NCBI GenBank assembly: GCA_014843695.1
Contig: CM026391.1
Location: 37,695,515-37,759,514, forward strand
Length of the DNA stretch: 64,000 nt
Origin: Archivesica marissinica
Taxonomy: Eukaryota > Mollusca > Bivalvia > Venerida > Vesicomyidae
Reading direction: 5' to 3'
A program made the translations under genes and the position numbers. The notes beneath the pieces were generated by a model that worked only from the letters and a program-made list of their open reading frames with translations, did not search any database and was not told the DNA's origin. Positions 15,801-29,000 of the stretch are shown here, in pieces (position 1 is the first letter of the stretch; every line of letters begins with the position of its first letter).

Positions 15801-18800
15801 CAGTAAATACACATGTTTCTGCATAGCCTACAGTAAATACACATGTTTCTGCATAGCATACAGTAAATACACATGTTTCTGCATAGACTACAGTAAATAC
15901 ACATGTTACTGCATAGCATACAGTAAATACACATGTTTCTGCATAGCCTACAGTAAATACACATGTTTCTGCATAGCATACAGTAAATACACATGTTTCT
16001 GCATAGACTACAGTAAATACACATGTTACTGCATAGAATACAGTAAATACACATGTTTCTGCATAGCCTACAGTAAATACACATGTTTCTGCATAGCCTA
16101 CAGTAAATACACATGTTTCTGCATAGCCTACAGTAAATACACATGTTTCTGCATAGACTACAGTAAATACACATGTTTCTGCATAGCCTACAGTAAATAC
16201 ACATGTTTCTGCATAGCCTACAGTAAATGCATATGTTTCTGCATAGACTACAGTAAATACACATGTTACTGCATAGCCTACAGTAAATACACATGTTCCT
16301 GCATAGCATTCAGTAAATGCACATGTTTCTGCATAGAATACAGTAAATACAAATGTTACTGCATAGCCTACAGTAAATACACATGTTTCTGCATAGCATA
16401 CAGTAAATACACATGTTTCTGCATAAATACAGTAAATACACATGTTTCTGCATAGACTACAGTAAATACACATGTTTCTGCATAGCCTACAGTAAATACA
16501 TATGTTTCTGCATAGCATACAGTAAATACACATGTTTCTGCATAGTCTACAGTAAATACACATGTTTCTGCATAGCATACAGTAAATACACATGTTACTG
16601 CATAGCATACAGTAAATACACATGTTACTGCATAGTCTACAGTAAATACACATGTTTCTGCATAGACTACAGTAAATACACATGTTACTGCATAGCATAC
16701 AGTAAATACACATGTTTCTGCATAGATTGCAATCAATACACATGTTTCTGTATAGCATACAGTAAATACACATGTTTCTGCATAGACTACAGTAAAAACA
16801 CATGTTTCTACATAGCCTACAGTAAATACACATGTTTCTGCATAGACTACAGTAAATACACATGTTTCTGCATAGCCTACAGGAAATACATATGTTACTG
16901 CATAGCATACAGTAAATACACATGTTTCTGCATAGCCTACAGTAAATACACATGTTTCTGCATAGTCTACAGTAAATACACATGTTACTGCATAGCATAC
17001 TGTAAATACACATGTTACTGCATAGTCTACAGTAAATACACATGCTTCTGCATAGACTACAATAAATACACATGATTCTGCATAGACTACAGTAAATACA
17101 CATGTTTCTGCATAGATTACAATCAATACACATGTTTCTGTAGAGCATACAGTAAATACACATGTTTCTGCATAGACTACAGTAAAAACACATGTTTCTA
17201 CATAGCCTACAGTAAATAAACATGTTTCTGCATAGCCTACAGTAAATACTCATGTTTCTGCATATCCTACAGTAAATACACATGTTTCTGCATAGACTAT
17301 AGTAAATACACATATTTCTGCATAGACTACAGTAAATAAACATGTTACTGCATAGACTACAGTAAATACACATATTTCTGCATACCCTACAGTAAATACA
17401 CATGTTTCTGCATAGACTACAGTAAATACACATGTTTCTGCATAGCATACAGTAAACAAACATGTTTCTGCATAGACTACAGTAAATACACATGTTACTG
17501 CGTAGCATACAGTAAATACACATGTTTCTGCATAGCCTACAGTAAATACACATGTTTCTGCATAGTCTACAGTAAATACACATGTTTCTGCATAGCCTAC
17601 ATTAAATACACATGTTTCTGCATAGCCTACAGTAAATGCATATGTTTCTGCATAGACTACAGTAAATACACATGTTACTGCATAGCCTACAGTAAATACA
17701 CATGTTCCTGCATAGCATTCAGTAAATGCACATGTTTCTGCATAGAATACAGTAAATACAAATGTTACTGCATAGCCTACAGTAAATGCACATGTTTCTG
17801 CATAGCATGCAGTAAATACACATGTTTCTGCATAAATACAGTAAGTACACATGTTTCTGCATAGACTAGAGTAAATACACATGTTTCTGCATAGTCTACA
17901 GTAAATACATATGTTTCTGCATAGCATACAGTAAATATACATGTTTCTGCATAGTCTATAGTAAATACACATGTCTCTGCATAGCATATAGTAAATACAC
18001 ATGTTACTGCATAGCATACAGTAAATACACATGTTACTGCATAGTCTACAGTAAATACACATGTTTCTGCATAGTCTGCAGTAAATACACATGTTACTGC
18101 ATAGCATACAGTAAATACACATGTTTCTTCATAGCATATAGTAAATACACATGTTACTGCATAGCATACAGTAAATACACATGTTACTGCATAGTCTACA
18201 GTAAATACACATGTTACTGCATAGCATACAGTAAATACACATGTTTCTGCATAGACTACAGTAAATACACATGTTACTGCATAGTCTACAGTAAATACAC
18301 ATGTTTCTGCATAGTCTACAGTAAATACACATGTTACTGCATAGCATACAGTAAATACACATGTTTCTGCATAGACTACAGTAAATACACATGTTTCTGC
18401 ATAGCATACAGTAAATACACATGTTTCTGCATAGACTACAGTAAATACACATGTTATTGCATAGCATACAGTAAATACACATGTTTCTATATAGCCTACA
18501 GTAAATACACATGCTTCTGCATAGAATACAATAAATACACATGTTTCTGCATAGACTACAGTAAATACACATGTTTCAGCATAGACTACAATCAATACAC
18601 ATGTTTCTGCTTAGCATACAGGAAATACACATGTTTCTGCATAGACTACAGTATATACACATGTTTCTGCATAGTCTACAGGAAATACATATGTTACTGA
18701 ATAGCATACAGTAAATACACATGTTTCTGCATAGCCTACAGTAAATACACATGTTTCTGCATAGTCTACAGTAAATACACATCCTACTGCATAGCATACT

Positions 18801-19636
18801 GTAAAGACACATGTTTATGCATAGACTACAGTAAATACACATGTTACTGCATAGCCTACAGTAAATAAACTTATTTCTGCATAGACTACAGTAAATACAC
18901 ATGTCTCTGCATAGCATACAGTAAATATACATGTTTCTGCATAGCCAACAGTAAATACACATGTCTCTGCATAGCATACAGTAAATACACATGTTTCTGC
19001 ATAGCCTACAGTAAATACACATGTTACTGCATAGTCTACAGTAAATACACATGTTTCTGCATTGCCTACAGTAAATACACATGTCTCTGCATAGCATACA
19101 GTAAATACACATGTTACTGCATAGCATACAGTAAATACACATGTTACTGCATAGTCTACAGTAAATACACATGTTTCTGCATAGTCTATAGTAAATACAC
19201 ATGTTACTGCATAGCATACAGTAAATAAACATGTTTCTGCATAGACTACAGTAAATACACATGTTACTGCATAGCATACAGTAAATACACATGTTTCTAT
19301 ATAGCCTACAGTATATACACATGCTTCTGCATAGAATACAATAAATACACATGTTTCTGCATAGACTACAATAAATACACATGTTTCTGCATAGACTACA
19401 ATCAATACACATGTTTCTGCATAGCATAGAGTAAATACACATGTTTCTGCATAGACTACAGTATATACACATGTTTCTGCATAGCCTACAGGCAATACAT
19501 ATCTTACTGCATAGCATACAGTAAATACACATGTTTCTGCATAGACTACAGTAAATACACATGTTTCTGCATAGTCTACAGTAAATACACATCCTACTGC
19601 ATAGCATACTGTAAAGACACATGTTTCTGCATAGAC

Positions 19637-19741
19637 AAACAAATTTCTCATATTCAAGTTCAAACTTACTCATATTCCTGTTCAAACTTACTCATACTCC
19701 GGTACAAACTTACTCATACTCCTGTTCAAGCTTTCTCATAT
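19637..19741 (+). repeat. Junction segment of array-B monomers
   Basis: Array A stops inside a monomer at about 19636. It is followed by aaacaaatttctcatattc and then about four 22-bp array-B monomers (aaacttactcat...), in the same orientation as the main B array, before array A resumes inverted. The first B unit is degenerate. This short island shows that B units lie on both sides of the inverted A block. Confidence 0.85.
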
Positions 19742-20038
19742 TTGTATATACTGTAGACTATGCAGTAACATTTGTATTTACTGTAGTCTATGCAGAAACA
19801 TGTGCATTTACTGCATGCTATGCAGGAACATGTGTATTTACTGTAGGCTATGCAATAACATGTGTATTTACTGTAGTCTATGCAGAAACATATGCATTTA
19901 CTGTAGGTTATGCAGAAACATGTGTATTTACTGTAGGCTATGCAGAAACATGTGTATTTACTGTAGGCTACGCAGAAACATGTGTATTTACTGTATGCTA
20001 TGCAGTAATATGTGTATTTACTGTAGTCTATGCAGAAA
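19742..20038 (-). repeat. Inverted block of array-A monomers inside array B
   Basis: About ten 30-bp A monomers read on the minus strand (for example tactgtaggctatgcagaaa). Reverse-complemented, they show the same landmark order as the A block near 13290-13620: catattactg, then gtttctg units, atgcatatg, gttcctgcatagcatgcag, atgcacatg and tacaaatgttactg. It is therefore an inverted copy of a defined higher-order block, not a random run of monomers. Both ends abut B monomers abruptly. Confidence 0.9.
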
Positions 20039-23000
20039 TGTTCAAACTTACTCATATTTCTGTTCAAACTTACTCATACTCCTGTTCAAACTTACTCATA
20101 TTCCTGTTCAAACCAACTCATATTCCTGTTCAAACTTACTCATACTCCTGTTCAAACTTACTCATAGTCCTGTTCAAACTTACTCATATACCTGTTCATT
20201 CAAACTTACTCACATACCTGTTCATTCAAACTCACTCATATTCCTGTTCAAACTTACTCATATTTCTGTTTAATCTCACTCATATTCCTGTACAAACTTA
20301 CTCATAGTCCTGTTCAAACATACTCATATACCTGTTCATTCAAACTTACTCATAATACTGTTTAAACTTATTCATATTCCTGTTTAAACTTACTCATATT
20401 CCTGTTTAAACTTACTAATATTCCTGTTCAAACTTACTCATGTTCCTGTACATCCTTACTCATATTCATGTTCAAACTTACTAACCCTCCTGTTCTTTCA
20501 AACTTTCTCATATTCATGTTCAAACTTACTCATACTCCTGTTCATACTTACTCATATTCCTGTTCAAACTTACTAACCCTCCTGTTCATTCAAACTTTCT
20601 CATATTCATGTTCAAACTTACTCATACTCCTGTTCAAACTTACTCATATTCCTGTTCAAACTTATTCATATTCCTGTTCAAACTTACTCATACTCCTGTT
20701 CATACTTACTCATATTCCTGTTCATACTTACTCATATTCCTGTTCAAACTTACTCACACTCCTATTCATTCAAACTTTCTCATATTAATGTTCAAACTTA
20801 CTAATACTCCTGTTCAAACTTACTTATATTCCTGTTTAAACTTACTCATATTCCTGTTTAAACTTACTCATATTCCTGTTCAAACTTACTCATATTCCTG
20901 TTTAAACTTACTCATATTCCTGTTCAAACTTACTCATATTCCTGTTCAAACTTACTCATTCTCCTGTTCAAACTTACTCATATTCCTATTTAAACTTACT
21001 CATATTCCTGTTCAAACTTACTCATACTCCTGTTCAAACTCACTCATACTCCTGTTCAAACTTACTCATATTCCTGTTCAAACTTACTCATATTCCTGTT
21101 CAAACTTACTCATACTCCTATTCATACTTACTCATATTCCTGTTCAAACTTACTAACCCTCTTGTTCATTCAAACTTTCTCATATTCATGTTCAAACTTA
21201 CTCATACTCCTGTTCAAACTTACTCATATTCCTGTTCAAACTTACTCATATTCCTGTTCAAACTTACTCATATTCCTGTTCAAGCTTACTCATACTCCTG
21301 TTCAAACTTACTCATATTCCTGTTCAAACTTACTCATATTCCTGTTCAAACTTACTCATATTCCTGTTCAAACTTACTCATATTCCTGTTCAAACTTACT
21401 AACCCTCTTGTTCATTCAAACTTTCTCATATTCCTGTTCAAACTTACTCATACTCCTGTTCAAACTTACTCATATTCCTGTTCAAACTTACTCATATTCC
21501 TGTTCAAACTTACTCATACTCCTGTTCAAACTTACTCATATTCCTGTTCAAACTTACTCATATTCCTGTTCAAACTTACTCACACTCCTGTTCATTCAAA
21601 CTTACTCATACTCCTGTTCAAACTTACTCATATTCCTGTTCAAACTTACTAATACTCCTGTTCAAACTTACTTATATTCCTGTTTAAACTTACTCATATT
21701 CCTGTTTAAACTTACTCATATTCCTGTTTAAACTTACTCATATTCCTGTTCAAACTTACTCATATTCCTGTTCAAACTTACTCATACTCCTGTTCAAACT
21801 TACTCATATTCCTGTTCAAACTTACTCATATTCCTGTTCAAACTTACTCATACTCCTGTTCAAACTCACTCATACTCCTGTTCAAACTTACTCATAGTCC
21901 TGTTCAAACTTACTCATATTCCTGTTCATTAAATGTACTCATATTCCTGTTCAAACTTACTCATATTCCTGTTCAAACTTACTCATGTTCCTGTTCAAAC
22001 TTACTCATATTCCTGTTCAAACTTACTCATATTCCTGTTCAAACTTACTCATATTCCTGTTCAAACTTACTCATACTCCTGTTCAAACTTACTCATATTC
22101 CTGTTCAAACTTACTCATATTCCTGTTTAACCTTACTCATATTCATGTTCAATCTTACTCATAATCCTGTTCAAACTTACTCATATTCCTGTTTAAACTT
22201 ACTCATATTCATGTTCAAACTTACTCATATTCCTGTTTAAACTTACTCATATTCCTGATCAAGCTTACTCATACTCCTGTTCATACTTACTCATATTCCT
22301 GTTCAAACTTACTAACCCTCCTGTTCATTCAAACTTTCTCATATTCCTGTTCAAACTTACTCATATTCCTGTTCAAACTTACTAACCCTCCTGTTCATTC
22401 AAACTTACTCATATTCCTGTTCAAACTTACTCATATTCCTGTTCAAACTTACTAACACTCCTGTTCATTCAAATATTCTCATATTCATGTTCAAACTTAC
22501 TCATAGTCCTGTTCAAACATACTCATATACCTGTTCATTCAAACTTACTCATATTCCTGTTCAAACTTACTCATAGTCATGTTCAAACTTACTCATTTTC
22601 CTGTTCAAACTTACTCATACTCCTGATCATACTTACTTATATTCCTGTTTAAACTCACTTATATTCCTGTTTAAACTTACTCATATTCCTGTTCAAACTT
22701 ACTCATGTTCCTGTTCAAACTTACTCATACTACTGTTCAAACTTACTCATACTCCTGTTCAAACTTACTCATATTCCTGTTCAAACTTACTCATATTCTT
22801 GTTTATACATAATCATATTCCTGTTCAAACTTACTCATATTCCTGTTCAAACTTACTAACACTCCTGTTCATTCAAACTTTCTCATATTCATGTTCAAAC
22901 TTACTCATATTCCTGTTCAAACTTACTCATTCTCCTGTTCAAACTCACTCATACTCCTGTTCAAACTTACTCAAAGTCCTGTTCAAACATACTCATATAC

Positions 23001-26000
23001 CCGTTCATTCAAACTTACTCATATTCCTGTTCAAACTTACTCATATTCCTGTTCAAACTTACTCATACTACTGTTCAAACTCACTCATACTCCTGTTCAA
23101 ACTTACTCATGTTCCTCTTCAAACTTTCTCATATTCCTGTTCAAACTTACTCATATTCCTGTTCAAACTTACTCATATTCCTGTTCAAACTTACTCATAT
23201 TCCTGTTCAAGCTTACTCATACTCCTGTTCATACTTACTCATATTACTGTTCAAACTTACTAACCCTCTTGTTCATTCAAACTTTCTCATATTCATGTTC
23301 AAACTTACTCATACTCCTGTTAAACTTACTCATATTCCTGTTCAAACATACTCATATTCCTGTTCAAACTTACTCATACTCCTGTTCATACTTACTCATA
23401 TTCCTGTTCATACTTACTCATATTCCTGTTCAAACTTACTCACACTCCTGTTCATTCAAACTTTCTCATACTCATGTTCAAACTTACTCATGTTCCTGTT
23501 CAAACTTACTCATACTCCTGTTCATACTTACTCATATTCCTGTTCATACTTACTCATATTCCTGTTCAAACGTACTCACACTCCTTTTTTTTCAAACTTT
23601 CTCATATTCATGTTCAAACTTACTCATGTTCCTGTTCAAACTTACTCATACTCCTGTTCAAACTTACTCATATTCCTGTTCAAACTTACTCATATTCCTG
23701 TTCAAACTTACTCATACTCCTGTTCAAACTTACTCATATTCCTGTTCAAACTTACTCATACTCCTGTTCATACTTACTCATATTCCTGTTCAAACTTACT
23801 CATATTAATGTTCAAACTTACTCATTCTCCTGTTCAAACTTACTCATATTCCTATTCAAACTTACTCATATTCCTGTTCAAACTTACTCATACTACTGTT
23901 CAAACTCACTCATACTCCTGTTCAAACTTACTCATAGTCCTGTTCAAACATACTCATATACCTGTTCATTCAAACTTACTCATATTCCTGTTCAAACTTA
24001 CTCATATTCCTGTTCAAACTTACTCATATTCCTGTTCAAACTTACTCATACTCCTGTTCATACTTACTCATATTCCTGTTTAAACTCACTTATATTCCTG
24101 TTTAAACTTACTCATATTCCTGTTCAAACTTACTCATGTTCCTGTTCAAACTTACTCATACTACTGTTCAAACTTACTCATACTCCTGTTCAAACTTACT
24201 CATATTCCTGTTCAAACTTACTCATATTCCTGTTTAAACTCACTCATATTCCTGTTTAAACTTACTCATATTCCTGTTCAAACTTACTCATGTTCCTGTT
24301 CAAACTTACTCATATTCCTGTTCAAACTTACTCATATTCCTGTTCAAACTTACTCATACTCCTGTTCAAACTTACTCATATTCCTGTTTAAACTCACTTA
24401 TATTCCTGTTTAAACTTACTCATATTCCTGTTCAAACTTACTCATGTTCCTGTTCAAACTTACTCATACTCCTGTTCAAACTTACTCATATTCCTGTTCA
24501 AACTTACTCATATTCCTGTTCAAACTTACTCATATTCCTGTTCAAACTTACTCATATTCCTGTTCAAACTTACTCATATTCCTGTTCAAACTTACTCATA
24601 CTCCTGTTCAAACTTACTCATATTCCTGTTCAAACTTACTCATATTCCTGTTCAAACTTACTCATATTCCTGTTCAAACTTACTCATATTCCTGTTCAAA
24701 CTTACTCATACTCCTGTTCAAACTTACTCATATTCCTGTTCAAACTTACTCATACTCCTGTTCAAACTTACTCATATTCCTGTTCAAACTTACTCATATT
24801 CCTGTTTAAACTTACTCATATTCCTGTTCAAACTTACTCAATCCTTCAATTACTCATATTCCTGTTCAAACTTACTCATATTCCTGTTCAAACTTACTCA
24901 TATTCCTGTTCAAACTTACTCATAGTCCTGTTCAAACTTACTCATATACCTGTTCATTCAAACTTACTCATATTCCTGTTCAAACTTACTCATATTCCTG
25001 TTCAAACTTACTCATACTCCTGTTCAAACTTACTCATATTCCTGTTAACTACCATATTCCTGTTTAAACTTACTCATATTCCTGTTCAAACTTACTCATA
25101 TTCCTGTTCAAACTTACTCATATTCCTGTTCAAACTTACTCATATTCCTGTTCAAACTTACTCATACTCCTGTTCATACTTACTCATATTCCTGTTTAAA
25201 CTTACTCATATTCCTGTTTAAACTTACTCATATTCCTGTTCAAACTTACTCATATTCCTGTTTAAACTTACTCATATTCCTGTTCAAACTTACTCATATT
25301 CCTGTTCATACTTACTCATATTCCTGTTCAAACTTACTAACCCTCCTGTTCATTCAAACTTCTCATATTCTGTTCAAACTTACTCATATTCTGTTCAAAC
25401 TTACTCATATTCCTGTTAAACTTACTCATATTCCTGTTCAAACTTACTAACTCCTGTTCAAAATTCTCATATTCATGTTCAAACTTACTCATAGTCCTGT
25501 TCAAACATACTCATATTCCTGTTCATTCAAACTTACTCATATTCCTGTTCAAACTTACTCATATTCCTGTTCAAACTTACTCATGTTCCTGTTCAAACTT
25601 ACTCATACTCCTGTTCAAACTTACTCATACTCCTGTTCAAACTTACTCATATTCCTGTTCAAACTTACTCATATTCCTGTTCAAACTTACTCATATTCCT
25701 GTTCAAACTTACTCATATTCCTGTTCAAACTTACTAACACTCCTGTTCATTCAAACTTTCTCATATTCATGTTCAAACTTACTCATCTCCTGTTCAAACT
25801 TACTCATATACTGTTAAACTACTCATATTCCTGTTTAAACTTACTCATATTCCTGTTTAAACTCACTCATATTCCTGTTTAAACTTACTCATATTCCTGT
25901 TCAAACTTACTCATGTTCCTGTTCAAACTTACTCATATTCCTGTTCAAACTTACTCATATTCCTGTTCAAACTTACTCATATTCCTGTTTAAACTCATTC

Positions 26001-29000
26001 ATATTCCTGTTAAAACTTACTCATATTCCTGTTCAAACTTACTCATATTCCTGTTCAAACTTACTCATATTCCTGTTCAAACTTACTCATACTCCTGTTC
26101 AAACTTACTCATATTCCTGTTCAAACTTACTCATATTCCTGTTCAAACTTACTCATATTCCTGTTCAAACTTACTCATAGTCCTGTTCAAACTTACTCAT
26201 ATACCTGTTCATTCAAACTTACTCATATTCCTGTTCAAACTTACTCATATTCCTGTTCAAACTTACTCATATTCCTGTTCAAACTTACTCATACTCCTGT
26301 TCATACTTACTCATATTCCTGTTTAAACTCACTTATATTCCTGTTTAAACTTACTCATATTCCTGTTCAAACTTACTCATGTTCCTGTTCAAACTTACTC
26401 ATACTCCTGTTCAAACTTACTCATACTCCTGTTCAAACTTACTCATATCCTGTTTAAACTTACTCATATTCCTGTTTAAACTTACTCATATTCCTGTTTA
26501 AACTTACTCATATTCCTGTTCAAACTTACTCATATTCCTGTTCAAACTTACTCATATTCCTGTTCAAACTTACTCATATTCCTGTTCAAACTTACTCATA
26601 TTCCTGTTCAAACTTACTCATATTCCTGTTTAAACTCACTCATATTCCTGTTCAAACTTACTCATATTCCTGTTCAAACTTACTCATATTCCTGTTCAAA
26701 CTTACTCATACTCCTGTTCAAACTTACTCATATTCCTGTTCAAACTTACTCATATACCTGTTTCAAACTTACTCATATTCCTGTTATTCAAACTTACTCA
26801 TATTCCTGTTCAAACTTACTCATATTCCTGTTCAAACTTACTCATATTCCTGATCAAGCTTACTCATACTCCTGTTCATACTTACTCATATTCCTGTTCA
26901 AACTTACTAACCCTCCTGTTCATTCAAACTTTCTCATATTCCTGTTCAAACTTACTCATATTCCTGTTCAAACTTACTCATATTCCTGTTCAAACTTACT
27001 CATATTCCTGTTCAAACTTACTACCGTTCAAACTCATATTCCTGTTCAAACTTACTCATATTCATGTTCAAACTTACTCATTTTCCTGTTCAAACTTACT
27101 CATACTCCTGTTCATACTTACTCATATTCCTGTTTAAACTCACTTATATTCCTGTTTAAACTTACTCATATTCCTGTTCATACTTACTCATATTCCTGTT
27201 CAAACTTACTCATATTCCTGTTCAAACTTACTAACACTCCTGTTCATTCAAACTTTCTCATATTCATGTTCAAACTTACTCATATTCCTGTTCAAACTTA
27301 CTCATTCTCCTGTTCAAACTCACTCATACTCCTGTTCAAACTTACTCAAAGTCCTGTTCAAACATACTCATATACCTGTTCTTTCAAACTTACTCATATT
27401 CCTGTTCAAACTTACTCATACTCCTGTTCATACTTACTCATATTCCTGTTTAAACTTACTCACACTCCTGTTCAAACTTACTCATAGTCCTGTTCAAACT
27501 TACTCATATACCTGTTCATTCAAACTTACTCATAATCCTGTTTAAACTTACTCATATTCCTGTTTAAACTTACTAATATTCCTGTTTAAACTCACTCATA
27601 TTCCTGTTTAAACTTACTCATATTCCTGTTGAAAATTACTCATGTTCCTGTTCAAACTTACTCATATTCCTGTTCAAACTTACTCATATTCCTGTTCAAA
27701 CTTACTCATACTCCTGTTCAAACTTACTCATATTCCTGTTCAAGCTTACTCATATTCCTGTTCAAACTTACTCATATTCCTGTTCATACTTACTAACCCT
27801 CCTGTTCATTCAAACTTTCTCATATTCCTGTTCAAACTTACTCATATTCCTGTTCAAGCTTACTCATATTCCTGTTCAAACTTACTCATATTCCTGTTCA
27901 AACTTACTAACACTCCTGTCATTCAAATATTCTCATATTCATGTTCAAACTTACTCATAGACCTGTTCAAACATACTCATATACCTGTTCATTCAAACTT
28001 ACTCATATTCCTGTTCAAACTTACTCATATTCCTGTTCAAACTTACTCATACTCCTGTTCATACTTACTCATATTCCTGTTTAAACTCACTCATATTCCT
28101 GTTTAAACTTACTCATATTCCTGTTCAAACTTACTCATATTCCTGTTCAAACTTACTCATATTCCTGTTCAAACTTACTCATATTCCTGTTCAAACTTAC
28201 TCATACTCCTGTTCAAACTTACTCATACTCCTGTTCAAACTTACTCATATTCCTGTTCAAACTTACTCATATTCCTGTTTAAACTTACTCATATTCCTGT
28301 TTAAACTTACTCATATTCCTGTTCAAACTTACTCATATTCCTGTTCAAACTTACTCATATTCTGTTCAAACTTACTCATATTCATGTTCAAATTTACTCA
28401 TATTCCTGTTTAAACTTACTCATATTCCTGTTTAAACTCATTCATATTCCTGTTAAAACTTACTTATATTCCTGTTCAAACTTACTCATACTCCTGTTCA
28501 AACTTACTCATACTCCTGTTCAAACTTACTCATAGTCCTGTTCAAACTAACTCATATACCTGTTCAAACGTACTCATATACCTGTTCATTCAAACTTACT
28601 CATATTCCTGTTCAAACTTACTCATGTTCCTGTTCAAACTTACTCATATTCCTGTTCAAACTTACTCATATTCCTGTTCAAACTTACTCATATTCCTGTT
28701 CAAACTTACTCATACTCCTGTTCAAACTTACTAATATTCCTGTTCAAACTTACTCATATTCTGTTTAAACTTACTCATATTCATGTTCAAACTTACTCAT
28801 ATTCCTGTTCAAACTTACTCATATTCCTGTTTAAACTTACTCATATTCATGTTCAAACTTACTCATATTCCTGTTTAAACTTACTCATATTCCTGATCAA
28901 GCTTACTCATACTCCTGTTCATACTTACTCATATTCCTGTTCAAACTTACTAACCCTCCTGTTCATTCAAACTTTCTCATATTCCTGTTCAAACTTACTC

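Larger units (their letters stand above)
1..19636 (+). repeat. Tandem array A, 30-bp monomer (about 650 copies)
   Basis: A continuous head-to-tail array of a 30-bp monomer with core acacatgtttctgcatag followed by a variable dinucleotide-to-tetranucleotide and acagtaaat. The phase is visible from base 1 and the array is cut by the window edge. Variation concentrates at fixed monomer positions: tagact, tagcct, tagcat or tagtct after tgca, and gtttc or gttac after acat. The mixture looks like interleaved subtypes rather than random decay. Occasional 29-bp units (tgcataaatacag, for example near 2416, 5465, 7767, 9378, 11924, 12583, 13662, 16422 and 17830) and one 3-bp insertion near 595 shift the phase. 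Local indel clusters occur at 4728-4800 and 8128-8240. Three of six frames are open across the consensus, so long predicted ORFs are expected by construction. No function is assigned; it is a satellite-like or minisatellite array. Confidence 0.97.

Noticed and set aside
15223..17583. A 786-codon minus-strand frame of Cys-rich decapeptides in array A
   Set aside because: The period is a multiple of 3 and three frames are open over the same bases. The frame crosses 29-bp units by switching peptide type, and no start context, introns or flanking gene structure is visible.
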